64,000 bases of DNA from Loripinus fragilis. Its lineage: Eukaryota > Mollusca > Bivalvia > Lucinida > Lucinidae. The position numbers and the translations under genes are program-made. Below, piece after piece: positions 1 through 12,080 of this stretch; positions within the stretch are counted from its first letter, which is position 1, and every line of letters begins with the position of its first letter. Where the stretch lies: contig OZ026520.1 of NCBI GenBank assembly GCA_964019695.1, positions 91,454,913-91,518,912 on the forward strand, written 5' to 3'. The notes under the pieces are model-generated. The model was not told the DNA's origin. It worked only from the letters and a program-made list of their open reading frames with translations, and did not search any database.

Positions 1-719
1 TCATCAGAGTCTTCGATGCTATGTGAATATATGTTTAGAAAAATCATACGAGTCTGTGCGACTCACAGCCTCGCAGATTCTTCATTACATATTACCACAA
101 GGATCATAAGATCAGCCTGAAATGAATTTAAGATAGAAAAATCTTACCTGTCCAGTGCTTTTTCTGCGTTGTACTCATCACCAACATAAGAACAATTTCG
201 ACAAAAAAAGTGGAGTTGTGGTGAAGACCATACCTTAAGATCTGATTTTGTCATAGAAATACATTGAATATGAAACCAAAATTCTCAATTTGAACATTGA
301 ATTACATCAATTTCGCAATCAATTTTGCATACTCCACATGGAAAGTCCGCCATCGTACCTTATGCAGTAAAGATGGTAAGTAAAGAACAAGATGCAATTC
401 CGAAGTATATAAAGGTTTCTTCTAGCCTAGTGTGACAAACATTCTGTTTGATCATAATTCAATTACTTTTGATTAAAATTTGTCCGACAAACTACAATGC
501 GGCGATTCTCTTTAATTAGTAACAAGACAATTATGGTGTGATGTAATGTATGCATTAATTAATGGTTTACACATCAAACAGCATTACCGACACTGAAAAC
601 AACGACTAATTATCTAATCCTACTCCACCCCCCTCCCCCCTCCCCCAACTTTCTGATTCGCAGACGGTCCTACAGTAGCAGCAATAATGCCAAATGTGTA
701 GAACCAAACGGACCTTGAT
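1..719. other. AT-rich intergenic DNA, nothing recognised
   Basis: No coding frame, RNA gene or transposon end was recognised on either strand. The only local oddity is a C-rich tract near 627-650. Confidence 0.5.
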
Positions 720-789
720 CAATATGGGTAAGCACTTATTTTTATGGTCTACACTCTAGGTACAAGCTACTACACATCTGCTTTGGACA

Positions 790-1390
790 AACAATTTAAA
801 ATAAGAATTTATTGTAGAACCTCATCAACATATGTCAATATTAGCAAGCTTAGATCAAATAATGTCAACGCTCCAGGTACATGCTTCAGTTTCTCCAGGT
901 ACACACTCGTACATATATGCTTTAGAAGAACAATGTTAATGGAAATATTATTGTAGAACCTCATCAACATATATCAATAATAGCAAGCACTGACTACCGG
1001 GTCTACGCTTCATTGTTTAATGAGAAATATCAACATATATCAATACCAGTAAGCACTATACACAGGGTCTTCAATGTTTAATGAGAATTTTTTATAGAAC
1101 CTCCTCAACATATATGAGCCGTGGCATGGGATTTCAAACAATGTGGTATGTGCTACCAGCATAACCGCAGTTTGATCCGAACCTTTGCTAGTCGCTTGAA
1201 CATTCTGTGAGTGTTACGCTACTGACTGAACATCATTTTGAGTTTCTAAACTTAAACTGAGGGTGCACAGGCTCATCTGAGTCTACACATGTCGAAATGC
1301 CTCATTGCTGGAAATCACATGTCAGGGCTCAATTATCAATATCAGTAAGCAATGAATACTGGGTCTGCGCTTCAGGTAAAATAAACTGCT
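790..1390. repeat. Degenerate tandem repeat (CAACATATATCAATA / AGCAAGC motif)
   Basis: The phrase 'gaacctcatcaacatat' followed by 'tcaatannagcaagc' recurs near 820, 960, 1030 and 1100 and again after 1331. Units are uneven, about 70-140 bp apart, so this is an old minisatellite. The 1115-1331 element is inserted within it and splits one unit. Confidence 0.5.
1115..1331. mobile_element. MITE family C, diverged copy
   Basis: The element begins TGAGCCGTGGCATGGGATTT and ends ATCACATGTCAGGGCTCA, which are imperfect inverted repeats of each other. The same ends and interior are seen at 62188-62813. No coding capacity. It interrupts the surrounding tandem repeat, and an AT-rich dinucleotide or tetranucleotide may be the target duplication. 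Confidence 0.6.
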
Positions 1391-2190
1391 CGTGTCGTAA
1401 AACAATATAATGTATATGGCTTTGCCTAATTTCGGCTTTGTAAAATTGTAGATTGGGAGCAGACGTTGCATTTTTAGGAAGGACCCAGATGAATAAGGGC
1501 GGATGAATAATGCTGTTTCACAATTTCATTAATGGGGATTAAAATCAAACTGTGTAACCGTTAACGCCTCGTTGACTCTTGCTTATCTTTCAATCACTGG
1601 AGGATTAAGGGAGGTGTGTGTATTAATTGCAGTTAATAATTGGGTAATTGGTTTAACTGGTAATTGGTACTCAATCAGTGTCATATTTCTGACCATTGGG
1701 ATTTTCAACCTGGAACAGGCTGTTCAGTATTTCGGCCCATATTATTCAGCAATATGACAACAACAATTATAAAGAATATTAATAAGAATAATTTCACAAT
1801 TCTTTATTATTTTCAACAAAGGAATATTACAAAATAATAAGCATCAGGCATTGGATCACTTAAATATCCCAGCATCTCAATGTCCACTGTATCCGATGAA
1901 CCTACAAACACATTTACAGAAAAATGGCCTAATTATTCGCTTTTCAAACAAACTATCATATATTATGTTAAATCTGAACTAAAAAAAATAAGAAACACCT
2001 AAATTGCTTTTCTCCGTGGCTAGTTACTTCTGACTGAGGGCCGCTGCTGTACGTTAGATTAATATGCTTAAAAAACTCAGTCAAATGACTCAACATTTTT
2101 TTTTTAAATAATAAACGGTCATCTCATTTTCTATAGAATATTGACTTAGTGCATCGCATTTTCATAATCCAATGGTAATTTAGTGTTTAT
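1391..2190. other. AT-rich intergenic DNA, nothing recognised
   Basis: The short reading frames here rely on non-ATG starts and have no recognisable domain. No repeat family from elsewhere in the window was seen. Confidence 0.4.
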
Positions 2191-2549
2191 ATTTTCTATA
2201 TAAATTGGTTTTCGGTAAATGGAATTTGTTTCCTGAACTCAGTTTTGCATGTACGTTAAGAGCGCGATGATCAAGAAGTCAAATGCTGCCTGAGAAGTAC
2301 ACAGTTAATTGGGCTAAATATTGAATACTTGGCGTAAAAATATAATATATCAGTCTGTTAAAATAAAATGAATGAACAAAACTTAAGAACATAAGCCTAA
2401 TAATACTGCTTGCAAATTGTTTCTTGGCGTCCGCGATGTAATAACTTGCATAATTAAACAGGTTCATTTGACTTAATTATTAAATTTTTACTTATATTAT
2501 CATACATTCTAAAGAATAAATCGAAGCTTTACAGATTAAGCGTAAATTA

Positions 2550-2965
2550 AGAACTTGAATTTGATATAGAAGTTGGTTTTCGGTCGAGGGACTAAGCTTT
2601 TCGCTAACCGCTATATGTTATAAGTCTATAAATCCATGATAAAGTGGCCTCACCATATACCCTGTAACAAAATATCATAAATAATATGCATATAAACATA
2701 AACTACTAAAAAACAAATACTAGGAGGGTACAATTACCCTATAAACTTGATTTTCTAAGTGGTTTTCGGCAATTGCTTTTGATTTTCGGTAGACGCTATA
2801 CATTTTACACGGTCAAAATCGGTATAAGATGGCTTCATTTTTTATTTTTTCTATCCATCCTATTAAATATAAACATAAACTACTAAAAAACAAATACTAG
2901 GAGGGTATAATTCCCTTATAAATATGATTTTCCAAGTGGATTTCGGTGGTTTTCGGTAAATGTGT
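2550..2965. repeat. Direct repeat, about 178-bp period, with TTTTCGGT motifs
   Basis: The block containing 'ctactaaaaaacaaatacta' followed by GGAGGGTA occurs at about 2700 and again at about 2878. Both copies continue into 'GATTTTC(T/C)AAGTGG' and 'TTTTCGG'. The TTTTCGGT phrase also appears near 2210 and 2577, suggesting a longer decayed array. Confidence 0.6.
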
Positions 2966-3400
2966 GATTTTCGGTAATTCTACGGACCACTATATAAGGG
3001 TTCAATTTTACAAAGTTGGTGGGGGGTTGATTTGTTTATTGTACCTGATTATTTGTTATTTTTTCCTGAATTTTCTGAAATGTCCATGAAATTTGAATAA
3101 TTTTGTCTTAGAGGGGTCTTGGGCGAACCCTCTAGCTACTTGGATACTGTTTACTGCTACAGCAATGACATTATTTTCTTCAACATATGGCGATATTACG
3201 ATGTAGCTCTTGTATCCTCAGTCAAGGCTTCACCATTTGGGTGGGGTTATTGTAGGGTAGGATTAAAAATCAATATGGCTCTATGCTTAAATGTTGCGGG
3301 TGCTTTAATTTTGAGCTCTAACAAGAACACTATAATATGCACATATGTTCTTTTGTTTTGATTCTTTCCTGGATTCTTATATCTCCATCAACCTGATGTT
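2966..3400. other. Intergenic DNA, nothing recognised
   Basis: An 80-codon open frame at 3119-3361 starts at a non-ATG codon and shows no domain, so it is not called as a gene. Confidence 0.4.
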
Positions 3401-3404
3401 GGTC

Positions 3405-3600
3405 AATTCATCTAACCACACTTATTTCTGGTCAAGCTTGACTTAGCGGTTAACCAGTACTTCGTGCACATACATGTACTTTCTGTTTCACTTGTAAATG
3501 ACAACAACCCTTCTCTGCGGAAGGAGGAGAATGAATGACTGAAGAAATTATTTCATGTTCAATCTCCACAAAAGTATGGAACCATTGGTGTAAGCCGAAA
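3405..3600 (-). mobile_element. SINE family B, reverse-strand diverged copy
   Basis: Read on the minus strand it carries the family phrases found at 46383, 57967 and 61028: 'GAGATTGA..ATGAAAT', 'CATTCTCCTCC', 'AGAAGGGTTGTTGTC', 'GTATGTGCACGAAGTACTGG' and the 'GTGTGGTTAGATGAA' 3' part. Its tRNA-like head is much decayed. Confidence 0.6.
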
Positions 3601-3896
3601 TATTTAAACCTGTTCCAGCTAGGAATCAAATCCAGGTTCTTGCATGGGAATTCGTTCCACGAAGCTGTTCGAAGCCGCAAAATCCATGTTCAAATCATGA
3701 GATTCATGTGCTGTTTGAACATGACTTTTACTTGAAAAAGCTTAAGCTGGGCCCTGATTTGTATGCATGACGTTACACGGGAAAGCTTTGTGGCCGTGAC
3801 TGACCATTTCCCTGGTGCTTTCGTTCTCGAAAATGTTGCATGCGTATATATGACGTTGTGGCGACGTAATGACGTTCGAAAGTTCGACGATGAGGC

Positions 3897-3900
<4 letters not shown>

Positions 3901-3932
<32 letters not shown>
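3901..3932 (+). repeat. (GTT)n microsatellite
   Basis: About 10-11 uninterrupted GTT units. They create poly-Val and poly-Thr reading frames on the two strands, which are not genes. Confidence 0.95.
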
Positions 3933-4178
3933 CATAAATTCTCCCAATATTGGGACACCTCGAATCGAGTGGAACAAAGTTAAATGTTAGAACTAAAGTG
4001 TTAATGAAAAACTAAACACTGTACAATATACAGCCACCAAGCTCCCAGCACCCAAACTGTACAATGTATCCAATGTCTATTCACAAAACTATAACCAATA
4101 CACTGTACAACAAAACAACCAAGGTCCTGACACCAAAACGTATTCACAAATTATATACAGGTCTTTATGGTAGAGATT

Positions 4179-4868
4179 TTAAGCATTTGATTTCATCTTT
4201 GCCACAACCGAACAGGCAAATCTGTGAAAGTCCCAATCTTTCTTCTGGCACTGGACGCTGCAGTAGCGAGTTATATGACAGCGTGAGCAACGTTTAAGTT
4301 CACCTTCTTCCTTGGGTGGATGCTTACAGTTAGAACAAACACAGTCTACCTCGTTGTCCTCACTATCGTCACTATCAATGTTTGTTTTAGCCAGAAAATC
4401 AAAAAGAACTGCCTGTTCCTGTAACAAGTCAGGCTCAACAGCTGGGGCTGGTGTTGGATTATCCGAAGACTCCAGGTCCCTGTCACTACCACAAACAAGA
4501 CTGGTATTTTCCAGTTCCTTTACACACACGGAATCCTGCTGATCTTCTGGCGAAGGAGAATCTGGTTTTCCAGCTAACTTCTTCTCCAGGAAACGTGCGT
4601 GCCTCCTCCTAGAACGAGCCAACGCAGAGGGAGAGTTTCTCTTCTTCCGACGACGTCTCACTGGTTTCACAGTAGCGCGTTCGGCAACCTCGCTGTCGTC
4701 CTTGGCTTTGTTTGGAGTTTTGGCGGGAAGTTTGCAGCTGACGGTTAACGACAATGAATCCTGATTCCGCGTGAGTTTCCACGAGTATCGGTTATCCTCA
4801 TCATTCTCCAGTCTGTTCAGAACTTCAATTATTGATTTTGGGATAACATTGGGTAGAGCATCCATCAT
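4179..4868 (-). CDS. MYND-type zinc finger protein, single exon, 229 aa
   Basis: An uninterrupted minus-strand frame starts with two consecutive Met codons and ends in TAA. The C-terminus is a clear MYND zinc finger: C178-x2-C181, C194-x2-C197, C203-x3-C207 and H215-x3-C219, with the family's 'RYCSVQCQKKDW' signature. Residues 70-90 are strongly basic (VRRRRKKR, then ARSRRRH), a likely nuclear localisation signal. Residues 105-175 are acidic and Ser/Pro-rich, and probably disordered. MYND domains are known to bind proline-rich partner peptides, often in transcriptional co-regulators; a role here is inference only, and no catalytic domain such as SET is present. The frame shows no intron, so it may be an intronless gene or the last exon of a larger one; an in-frame TAA 18 codons upstream of the first ATG favours a complete N-terminus. 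The specific orthologue was not recognised. Confidence 0.85.
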   Translation of the reverse strand: MMDALPNVIPKSIIEVLNRLENDEDNRYSWKLTRNQDSLSLTVSCKLPAKTPNKAKDDSEVAERATVKPVRRRRKKRNSPSALARSRRRHARFLEKKLAGKPDSPSPEDQQDSVCVKELENTSLVCGSDRDLESSDNPTPAPAVEPDLLQEQAVLFDFLAKTNIDSDDSEDNEVDCVCSNCKHPPKEEGELKRCSRCHITRYCSVQCQKKDWDFHRFACSVVAKMKSNA

Positions 4869-4881
4869 TATTTTCCAAAAA

Positions 4882-4920
4882 TCACGGTGGCAAGAATTCT
4901 CCGTCCACTCGATCCGCCAT
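4882..4920 (-). promoter_or_regulatory. Candidate upstream ORF (12 codons) before the MYND gene
   Basis: On the minus strand an ATGGCGG start in good context opens 49 bp upstream of the main start and reads 12 codons to TGA, in a different frame from the MYND protein. If transcribed it would be a uORF that could lower translation of the main frame. Transcription start is not known. Confidence 0.4.
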
Positions 4921-5030
4921 TACTCTCATTTTGTTTAGAGAAATCAAGCGTAAGAGAAGGGATAATTAATGTTTAAGCGACGTTTGCAGCGCGGTTTATG
5001 CTGAAATCAGGTAAAATATGCAAGAATAAC

Positions 5031-5171
5031 GGTCACACATGTTTGTTTCATTGAATTAACACTTGCCGGGTCCCTCGGACAATGTTTGAACACTTGGCCT
5101 AATGGCCTCATGTTCAAACAGCTTCCTCGGGACCCGGCTAATGTTAATGCATGAAAAAACATGTGTGATCC
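5031..5171. mobile_element. 140-bp palindromic MITE-like element 5' of the MYND gene
   Basis: The outer arms GGTCACACATGTTT and AAACATGTGTGATCC pair. So do ATTAACA / TGTTAAT, GCCGGGTCCC / GGGACCCGGC and GTTTGAACA / TGTTCAAAC, down to a TTGGCCTAATGGCC centre. This is a nearly complete inverted repeat, typical of a foldback or MITE element. Confidence 0.7.
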
Positions 5172-5985
5172 CTATATTATTTGATCTACAGGCAACCACT
5201 ACCACATCGCTGTAAGAGCCGACTTGTTTCGCAAGGCAGTAGAAGTATATTTATATACCTAGACTCTGTGGCATACAGTATAAAAATAAATGACTCAAAT
5301 TCAGGAGTACTAAAGAACCTAAAAATATATATGGCTTTGGTCCGATATGTATGAATAAAGTAATCAGGTATTAGTAAAATTTGTCTTGTATACACAGATA
5401 TATGCCAATGTATTCCAGTGCAGTATTTAAAAAGCCTATTTTAAAACAAAATAGGCTAAAAAGTCATGAAATATGCTTTGTATCAGTGCTGCAGACATTA
5501 AACTTTAAAAAATCCTGTTCAAAATCCTACTTCCACCTCCCCGTTGGTGAGCAGGGGGCAACATATAATAATATCCCTTTTATTATTATGTGGCTAACGG
5601 AAGGGGTACCTATGTATTTCCTTGGGAAATTTGTGAATATTGAAAAAACACAATGTTTTTCATTACAAATCTTTTTCAGTATCATAAAAATTTCTGAGTG
5701 ATGATGTGAAAGTACAATGTAATTTGCTTCATGATAGATAACACCAATGTTAGGAGTCTGATGTTTACTATTAATCACTCCTAGAGGCTATGGGTTAACA
5801 TAATTCAGACAAATTTGTAACACATGCAACAGATAATATCTATATATTTATATTTAATGAATTATGTCAAAAATGAAGTTCCAAAACCTTTCAAAGTTCC
5901 AAATCTAGCTACTCAGCCTGTTATAAGTGCTAATATGTAATGAGATACCTTCACCCACAAAAAACAAATGCCAGTACCATCAACC
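5172..5985. other. Intergenic DNA, nothing recognised
   Basis: Frames of 80-106 codons occur on both strands but overlap one another, lack domains and show no splice-site support. Confidence 0.4.
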
Positions 5986-6386
5986 TAAGGCCAAGAAAAA
6001 AAATATGTGTGGCTCAGGTTACCCAACCTACCCTAATTTTTTACCCCCTACTCTAAACTTTTTTTATCCAAATTCTGAAGTTGGTAGGGAATTGCAGAAC
6101 AAATTAAATCTTCCAACTTCAGAATTTTGGAGAAAAAATACATATCAAAATGGCCATCCGAAATGGAAATCTAAATTTCTATGCATTCAGTCTTTGGTTT
6201 TGGAAGGAAGAGGATTAGAACAAGGGTAAATCTTAAAAAAAGACCCTTTTATATCAGTTATCTTATTTCATTTCCAAGCAGGTCTGAATACTCCAAGTAA
6301 AAAATGTTTTCAAAAAAGTAAACAACCTACCTACCCTGATTTTGTTCAAGATGTAACCTGAACCAACCATATTTTTTTATTTGGCC
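5986..6386. mobile_element. MITE family H, longer diverged copy
   Basis: The ends read AAGGCCAAGAAAAAAAATATGTGTGG..TCAGGTTAC and GTAACCTGAACC..ATATTTTTTTATTTGGCC, in inverted orientation. Interior 'CCTACC' runs match the copy at 36414-36652. Non-coding. Confidence 0.6.
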
Positions 6387-6619
6387 AAAATAGCAGCTTT
6401 GATAAGAGTGTAATATTGGAGTATAATTCAGTTATTCTAAGTTCATTATCATAGTAAAGTGAATATTTGAATGAATGCATAATCAGATAACCTTTTTCAT
6501 TCTAATGGATTATCCCATACATATTGATACAAGAAAAATGGAATAGTCCATTTTGTATTTTAAGGGGTCACATGTCAAACTTTCTATAAAATCATGTGTA
6601 AATGTCCCTGAAGATTGTT

Positions 6620-6800
6620 TTATTTAAGCAAACTGTGCAGATCCTGATTTAATGCCACCTTATCAAGCAGCATTTGATCTGGGTCTTCACTGTTTGTCAA
6701 AGTACTTATTTACGGGTACAAAAATGAGAAGGGTTAACTCTATGCCTACTAGTGTTGTCTGCTGATAACTTTTGCGAACAGTTTGGACACTGATCAGGCC
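6620..6800. repeat. Decayed fragments of MITE families A and E
   Basis: 'GCATTTGATCTGGGTCTTCACTGTTTGTCAAAGTAC' (family A core and arm) is followed by 'TTGTCTGCTGATAACTTTTGCGAACAGTTTGG' (family E arm). Both are partial and old. Confidence 0.45.
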
Positions 6801-8133
6801 TGACATAAGGTAATTTGAATATCCACACATTATTATAAGTAAAAATCAAGCTATCAGCTAAATTATCTTAGTTTAAGGTATAAGTCTAATTCTTTAACAT
6901 TAAATTTTAATTAAGCAAAAATTTAGAAGAATAAAAACCCTGTTTCGTACCTGCCAAAGTACTCATCAGTTGGCTTGTGCATACATGTAGCTACAGATAA
7001 GGTTGGGTATTTGGATGAGTGTTTAAAGTCATGATGATTAGTTAGGTAATGGTGTGAAATTTTCAGTTTCAGTACTGATATAACACCATATTTCTGACTT
7101 CCAGGGGATACCTGAAGTTTGAAGCCAAACTATAACTCAATAAAAGACACCTCTGTTTGTAGTCACCTGGACTTTAATTGTCTTAAGTTAAGATATGAAG
7201 TCAATCATGACATCATACTGTTCATCCTTGCCCCTGGCTATTCTGTTACCTCTTCACTAAGGCTGCTGATCCCAAAATTAACTCTTGTTCTGTTGAATCT
7301 TTTTTTTTTTAAAAAAAACCTAGATCCTGATCAGCTGGTTTCTTTCATAGACCAGCTTGTCAGCATCAACAATGTTTTCCACACTTATTGAAAAGTACAG
7401 GTTTCAGCTGAACAGGATAAAATTTGGGAGAAGTGTAGTATATAACATATTCAGCATGATAAGGGCTAAAGATAAGGGCTAAAGATACCTTTTTTGTTAA
7501 AAATTATTTCAGAATTTTGGCCTAAGATTCATTTTTGGCTGTACTAACATGTTTAAATGTATTCTAAGGTTGTATGCTGATATACTGATAACCTCATATT
7601 CAATATTTACATTTCTACTCATTTAGTTAAGTTATTCTATCTTAGGTCAACTTCCTAAAGATGTCTGCTGCATTTTACAGCTAAAAAACATATTTGCCAT
7701 TTCGCCGCAAAAACATTATATTTGCCAGTATTTCCAACTTGAGACTTATTCGCCATGCTGGGAAATACAGGTAAATGCCACTTGTAAATACCGGGGTGGA
7801 ATTTGTCGCCCAACCTTAGTAATTTCCAGACATTATTATAAGTAAAAATTTCCCTGTGTCTGTGATTTGGATGTAACCTGGATTTCTATTATAATTGCAA
7901 TAATATTTGATATTAAAAGAAAGGTTTTTACTATATGATTGTTGTGTAATAGTTAACTGCATTAGCTGGATATATTTACTGGATATGATATAAAAATTTT
8001 GCGAAATAAAATTCACCATTATTTCAGTTTGAAATTGCATTTAGTGACATTTGGATATTTCTGAAACCAGAAGGGGTGGGGGCAGGGTTGGCACGATATT
8101 ACCCGCCCGAGTAAACCCACCTCATAAAACCCA
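6801..8133. other. AT-rich intergenic DNA
   Basis: No gene recognised. It holds a T10A8 run near 7298 and a short tandem 'GATAAGGGCTAAA' near 7458. Confidence 0.4.
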
Positions 8134-10499
8134 GGTTTACCTGACAAATGGTACTTATAGAGAGAACAGACATATCAATTTAGGTACTTAGCATATTTGG
8201 ACAGATCTAATTGGATTTCATGGAAATATTCCAAGATGGGTCACTTCCCAACTTGGAATATCACTTGTTTCAAGTGATTTGGAGTTTTTCAGCATTAATT
8301 AGGTAAATTTACTGTGACAAATGATACTTATAGTGGAAACAGACATATTTTTGTAGGTGCTTAGCATATTTGGAGACATGTAATTGGATTTCATAGAAAT
8401 AATCCAAGATGGGCAATTCTCAACTTGGAATATCACTTATTGCAAGTAAATTGGTGCGTTTAAACATTAATGAGGTAAAAAAAACATGTGGCAAATGGTA
8501 CTTATGACGGGAACAGACATATCGGTTTAGGTACTTAGCATATTTGGACACATCTAATTGGATTTCCTGGAAATATTCCAAGATGGGCCATTTCCCAACT
8601 TGGAATATCACTTGCTTCAAGGGAATTGGTGTGTTTCCGCCTTAATTAGGTAACGTTAATGTGACAAATGAGACCTTTTGTAGAATCAGACATATTTATT
8701 TAGGTTTTAGCATATTTGGACACATCTTAAAATATTTCATGGAAATATTCCAAGATGGGGCATTTCCCAACTTGGAATATTACTTGTTTCAAGTGATTTG
8801 GTGTTTTTCAGCACTAATTAGGTAAATTTACTGTGAAAAAAGAGACCTTTTGTAGAAACAGATATATTTATTTTGGTTTTAGCATAGTTGGACACATCTT
8901 AAATGATTTCATGGAAATATTCCAAGATGGGGCAATTCCCAACTTGGAATATCACTTGTTTCAACTGATTTGGTGTTTTTCAGCATTAATTAGGTGAATT
9001 TACTGTGACAAATGAGACCTTTTGTAGAAACAGATATATTTATTTAGGTTTAAGCATATTTGGACACATCTAAAAGGGTTCCATGGAAATATTCCAAGAA
9101 CGGGCATTTCCCAACTTGGAATATCACATGTTTCAAGTGATTTGGTGTTTTTCAGCATTAATTATGTAAAATTACTGTGACAAATGATACTTATAGTGGA
9201 AACAGACTTATTTATGTAGGTGCTTAGCATATTTGGACACATCTAATAGGTTTTCATGGAAATATTCCAAGATGTGCCATTTCCCAACTTGGTATATCAC
9301 TTGCTTCAAGGGATTTGGTGTTTCAGCATTAATTAGGTAACGTTACTGTGACAAATGAGACCTTTTGTAGAATCAGACATATTTATTCAGGCTTTAGCAT
9401 ATTTGGACCATCTTAAAAGATTTCATGGAAATATTCCAAGATGGGGCATTTCCCAACTTGGAATATCACTTTTTTCAAGTGATTTGGTGTTTTTAAGCAT
9501 TTCTTAGGTAAATTTACTGTGACAAAGGAGACCTTTTGTAGAAACAGACATATTCATTTAGGTTTAAGCATATTTGGACACATCTTAAATGATTTCATGG
9601 AAATATTCCAAGATGGGGCATTTCCCAACTTGGAATATCACTTGTTTCAACTGATTTGGTGTTTTTCAGCATTAGTTAGGTAAATTTACTATGACAAATG
9701 ATACTTATAGTGGTAACAGACGTGTTTATGTAGTTGCTTTGCATATTTGGACACATCTAATAGGATATCATGGAAATATTCCAAGATGGGACATTTCCCA
9801 ACTTGGAATATAACTTATTTCAAGTAAACTGGTGTGTTTTAACATTAATTAGGTAAAAACATGTGACAAATGAGATCTTTTGTAGAAACAGACATATTCA
9901 TTTACGTTTAAGGATTTTGGACCCGTCTTAAAGGATTTCATGGAAATATTCCAAGATGGGGCATTTCCCAACTTGGAATATCACTTGTTTCAAGTGATTT
10001 GGTGTTTTTCAGCATTAATTACGTAAATTTACTGTGACAAATGCTACTTATAGTGGAAACAGACGTATTAATGTAGGTGCTTAGCATATTTGGACACATC
10101 TAATAGGTTTTCATGGAAATATTCCAAGATAGGGCATTTCCAAACCTGGAATATAATTTGTTTCAGGTCAATTGGTGTGTTTTAACATAAATAAGGTAAA
10201 AAAACATGTGACAAATGATACTTATAGTGAGAACAGACATATCGGTTTAGGTACTTAGCATATTTGGACACATCTAATTAGATTTCATATAAATATTCCA
10301 AGATGGGCCATTTACTAACTTGGAAAATCATTTGTTTCCAGTTAATTCGTGTTTTTCAGCATTAATTAGGTAAATTTACTGTGACAAATGAGACCTTTTC
10401 TAGAAACAGACATATTTATTTAGGCTTAAGCATATTTGGACACATCTTAAATAATTCATGGAAATATTCCAAGATGGGGTATTTCCCAACTTGGAATAT

Positions 10500-12080
10500 C
10501 ACTTGTTTAATGTGATTTGGTGTTTTTCAGCATTAATTAGGTGAATTTACTGTGACAAATGATAAATATAGTGGAAACAGACATGTTTATGTAGGTGCTT
10601 AGCATATTTGGACACATCTAATAGGATATCATGGAAATATTCCAAGATGAGGCATTTCCCAACTTGGAATATAACTTTTTTCAAGTAAAATGGTGTGTTT
10701 TAACATTAATTAGGTAAAAACATGTGACTATGAGACCTTTTGTAGAAACAGACATATTTATTTAGGTTTTAGCCTATTTGGACACATCTAATTTGATTTC
10801 ATGGAAATATTCCAAGATGGGGCACTTCCCAACTTGGAATATCACTTGTTTAATGTGATTTGGTGTTTTTCAGCATTAATTAGGTAAATTTACTGTGACA
10901 AATGATACTTATAGTGGAAACAGACATATTTTTGTAGGTGCCCATTAGCATATTTGGAGACATGTAATTGGATTTTATAGAAATATTCCAAGATGGGGCA
11001 ATTCTCAACTTGGAATATCACTTATTTCATGTAAATTGGTGTGTTTTGATATTAATTAGGTAAAAATGTGTTAATTGATACTTATAGTGAGAACAGACAT
11101 ATCAATTTAGGTACTTAGCATATTTGGACACATCTAATTGGATTGCATGGAAATATTCCAAGATGGGCCATTTCCCAACTTGGAATTTAACTTATTATCA
11201 AGTGATTTTGGTGTGTTTTAACATTAATTAGGTAGCGTTACTGTGACAAACGAGACCTTTTGTAGAAACAGACATATTTATTTTGGTTTTAGCATAGTTG
11301 GACACATCTTAAAGGATTTCATGGAAGTATTCCAAGATGGGGCATTTCCCAACTTGGAATATCACTTGTTTCAAGTGATTTGGTGTTTTTCAGCATTAAT
11401 AAGTTACATTAACTGTGACAAATGATACTTATAGTGGAAACAGACGTAGTAATGTAGGTGCTTAGCATATTTGGACACATCTAATATCTTTTCATGGAAA
11501 TATTCCAAGATGGGTCATTTCCCAACTTAGAATATAACTTGTTTCAAGTAAATTGGTGTGTTTTAACATTAATTAAATAAAAAAACATGTGACAAATGAT
11601 ACTTATAGTGAGAACAGACATATCAATTTTGGTACTTAGTACTTTTGGACACATCTAATTGAATTTCATGGAAATATTCCAAGATTTGCCATTTCCCAAC
11701 TTGGAATATCACTTGATTCAAGGGATTTGGTGTGTTTCAGCATTAATTAGGTAACGTTACTGTGACAAATGAGACCTTTTGTAGAATAAGACATATTCAT
11801 TTAGGTTTTAGCATATTTGGACCATCTTAAAAGATTTCATGGAAATATTCCAAGATGGGGCATTTCCCAACTTGGAATATCACTTTTTTCAAGTGATTTG
11901 GTGTTTTCAGCATAACTTAGGTAAATTTACTGTGACAAAGGAGACATTTTGTAGAAACAGACATATTCATTTAGGTTTAAGCATATTTGGACACATCTTA
12001 AAGGATTTCGTGAAAATATTCCAAGATGGGCCATTTCCCAACTTGGAATATCACTTTTTTCAAGTGATTTGATGTTTTAT
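10500..12080 (+). repeat. Higher-order block, first copy (5,773-bp spaced duplication)
   Basis: This stretch is nearly identical to about 16270-17860, including rare features: 'GTAGGTGCCCATTAGC', the 'GGAGACATGTAATTGG' monomer and an identical 60-codon frame at 11243 and 17016. This indicates amplification of many monomers as a unit, not simple monomer-by-monomer expansion. Confidence 0.75.

Noticed and set aside
3690..3990. Frames with poly-Val and poly-Thr
   Set aside because: Produced by the (GTT)n microsatellite. No domain on either side.
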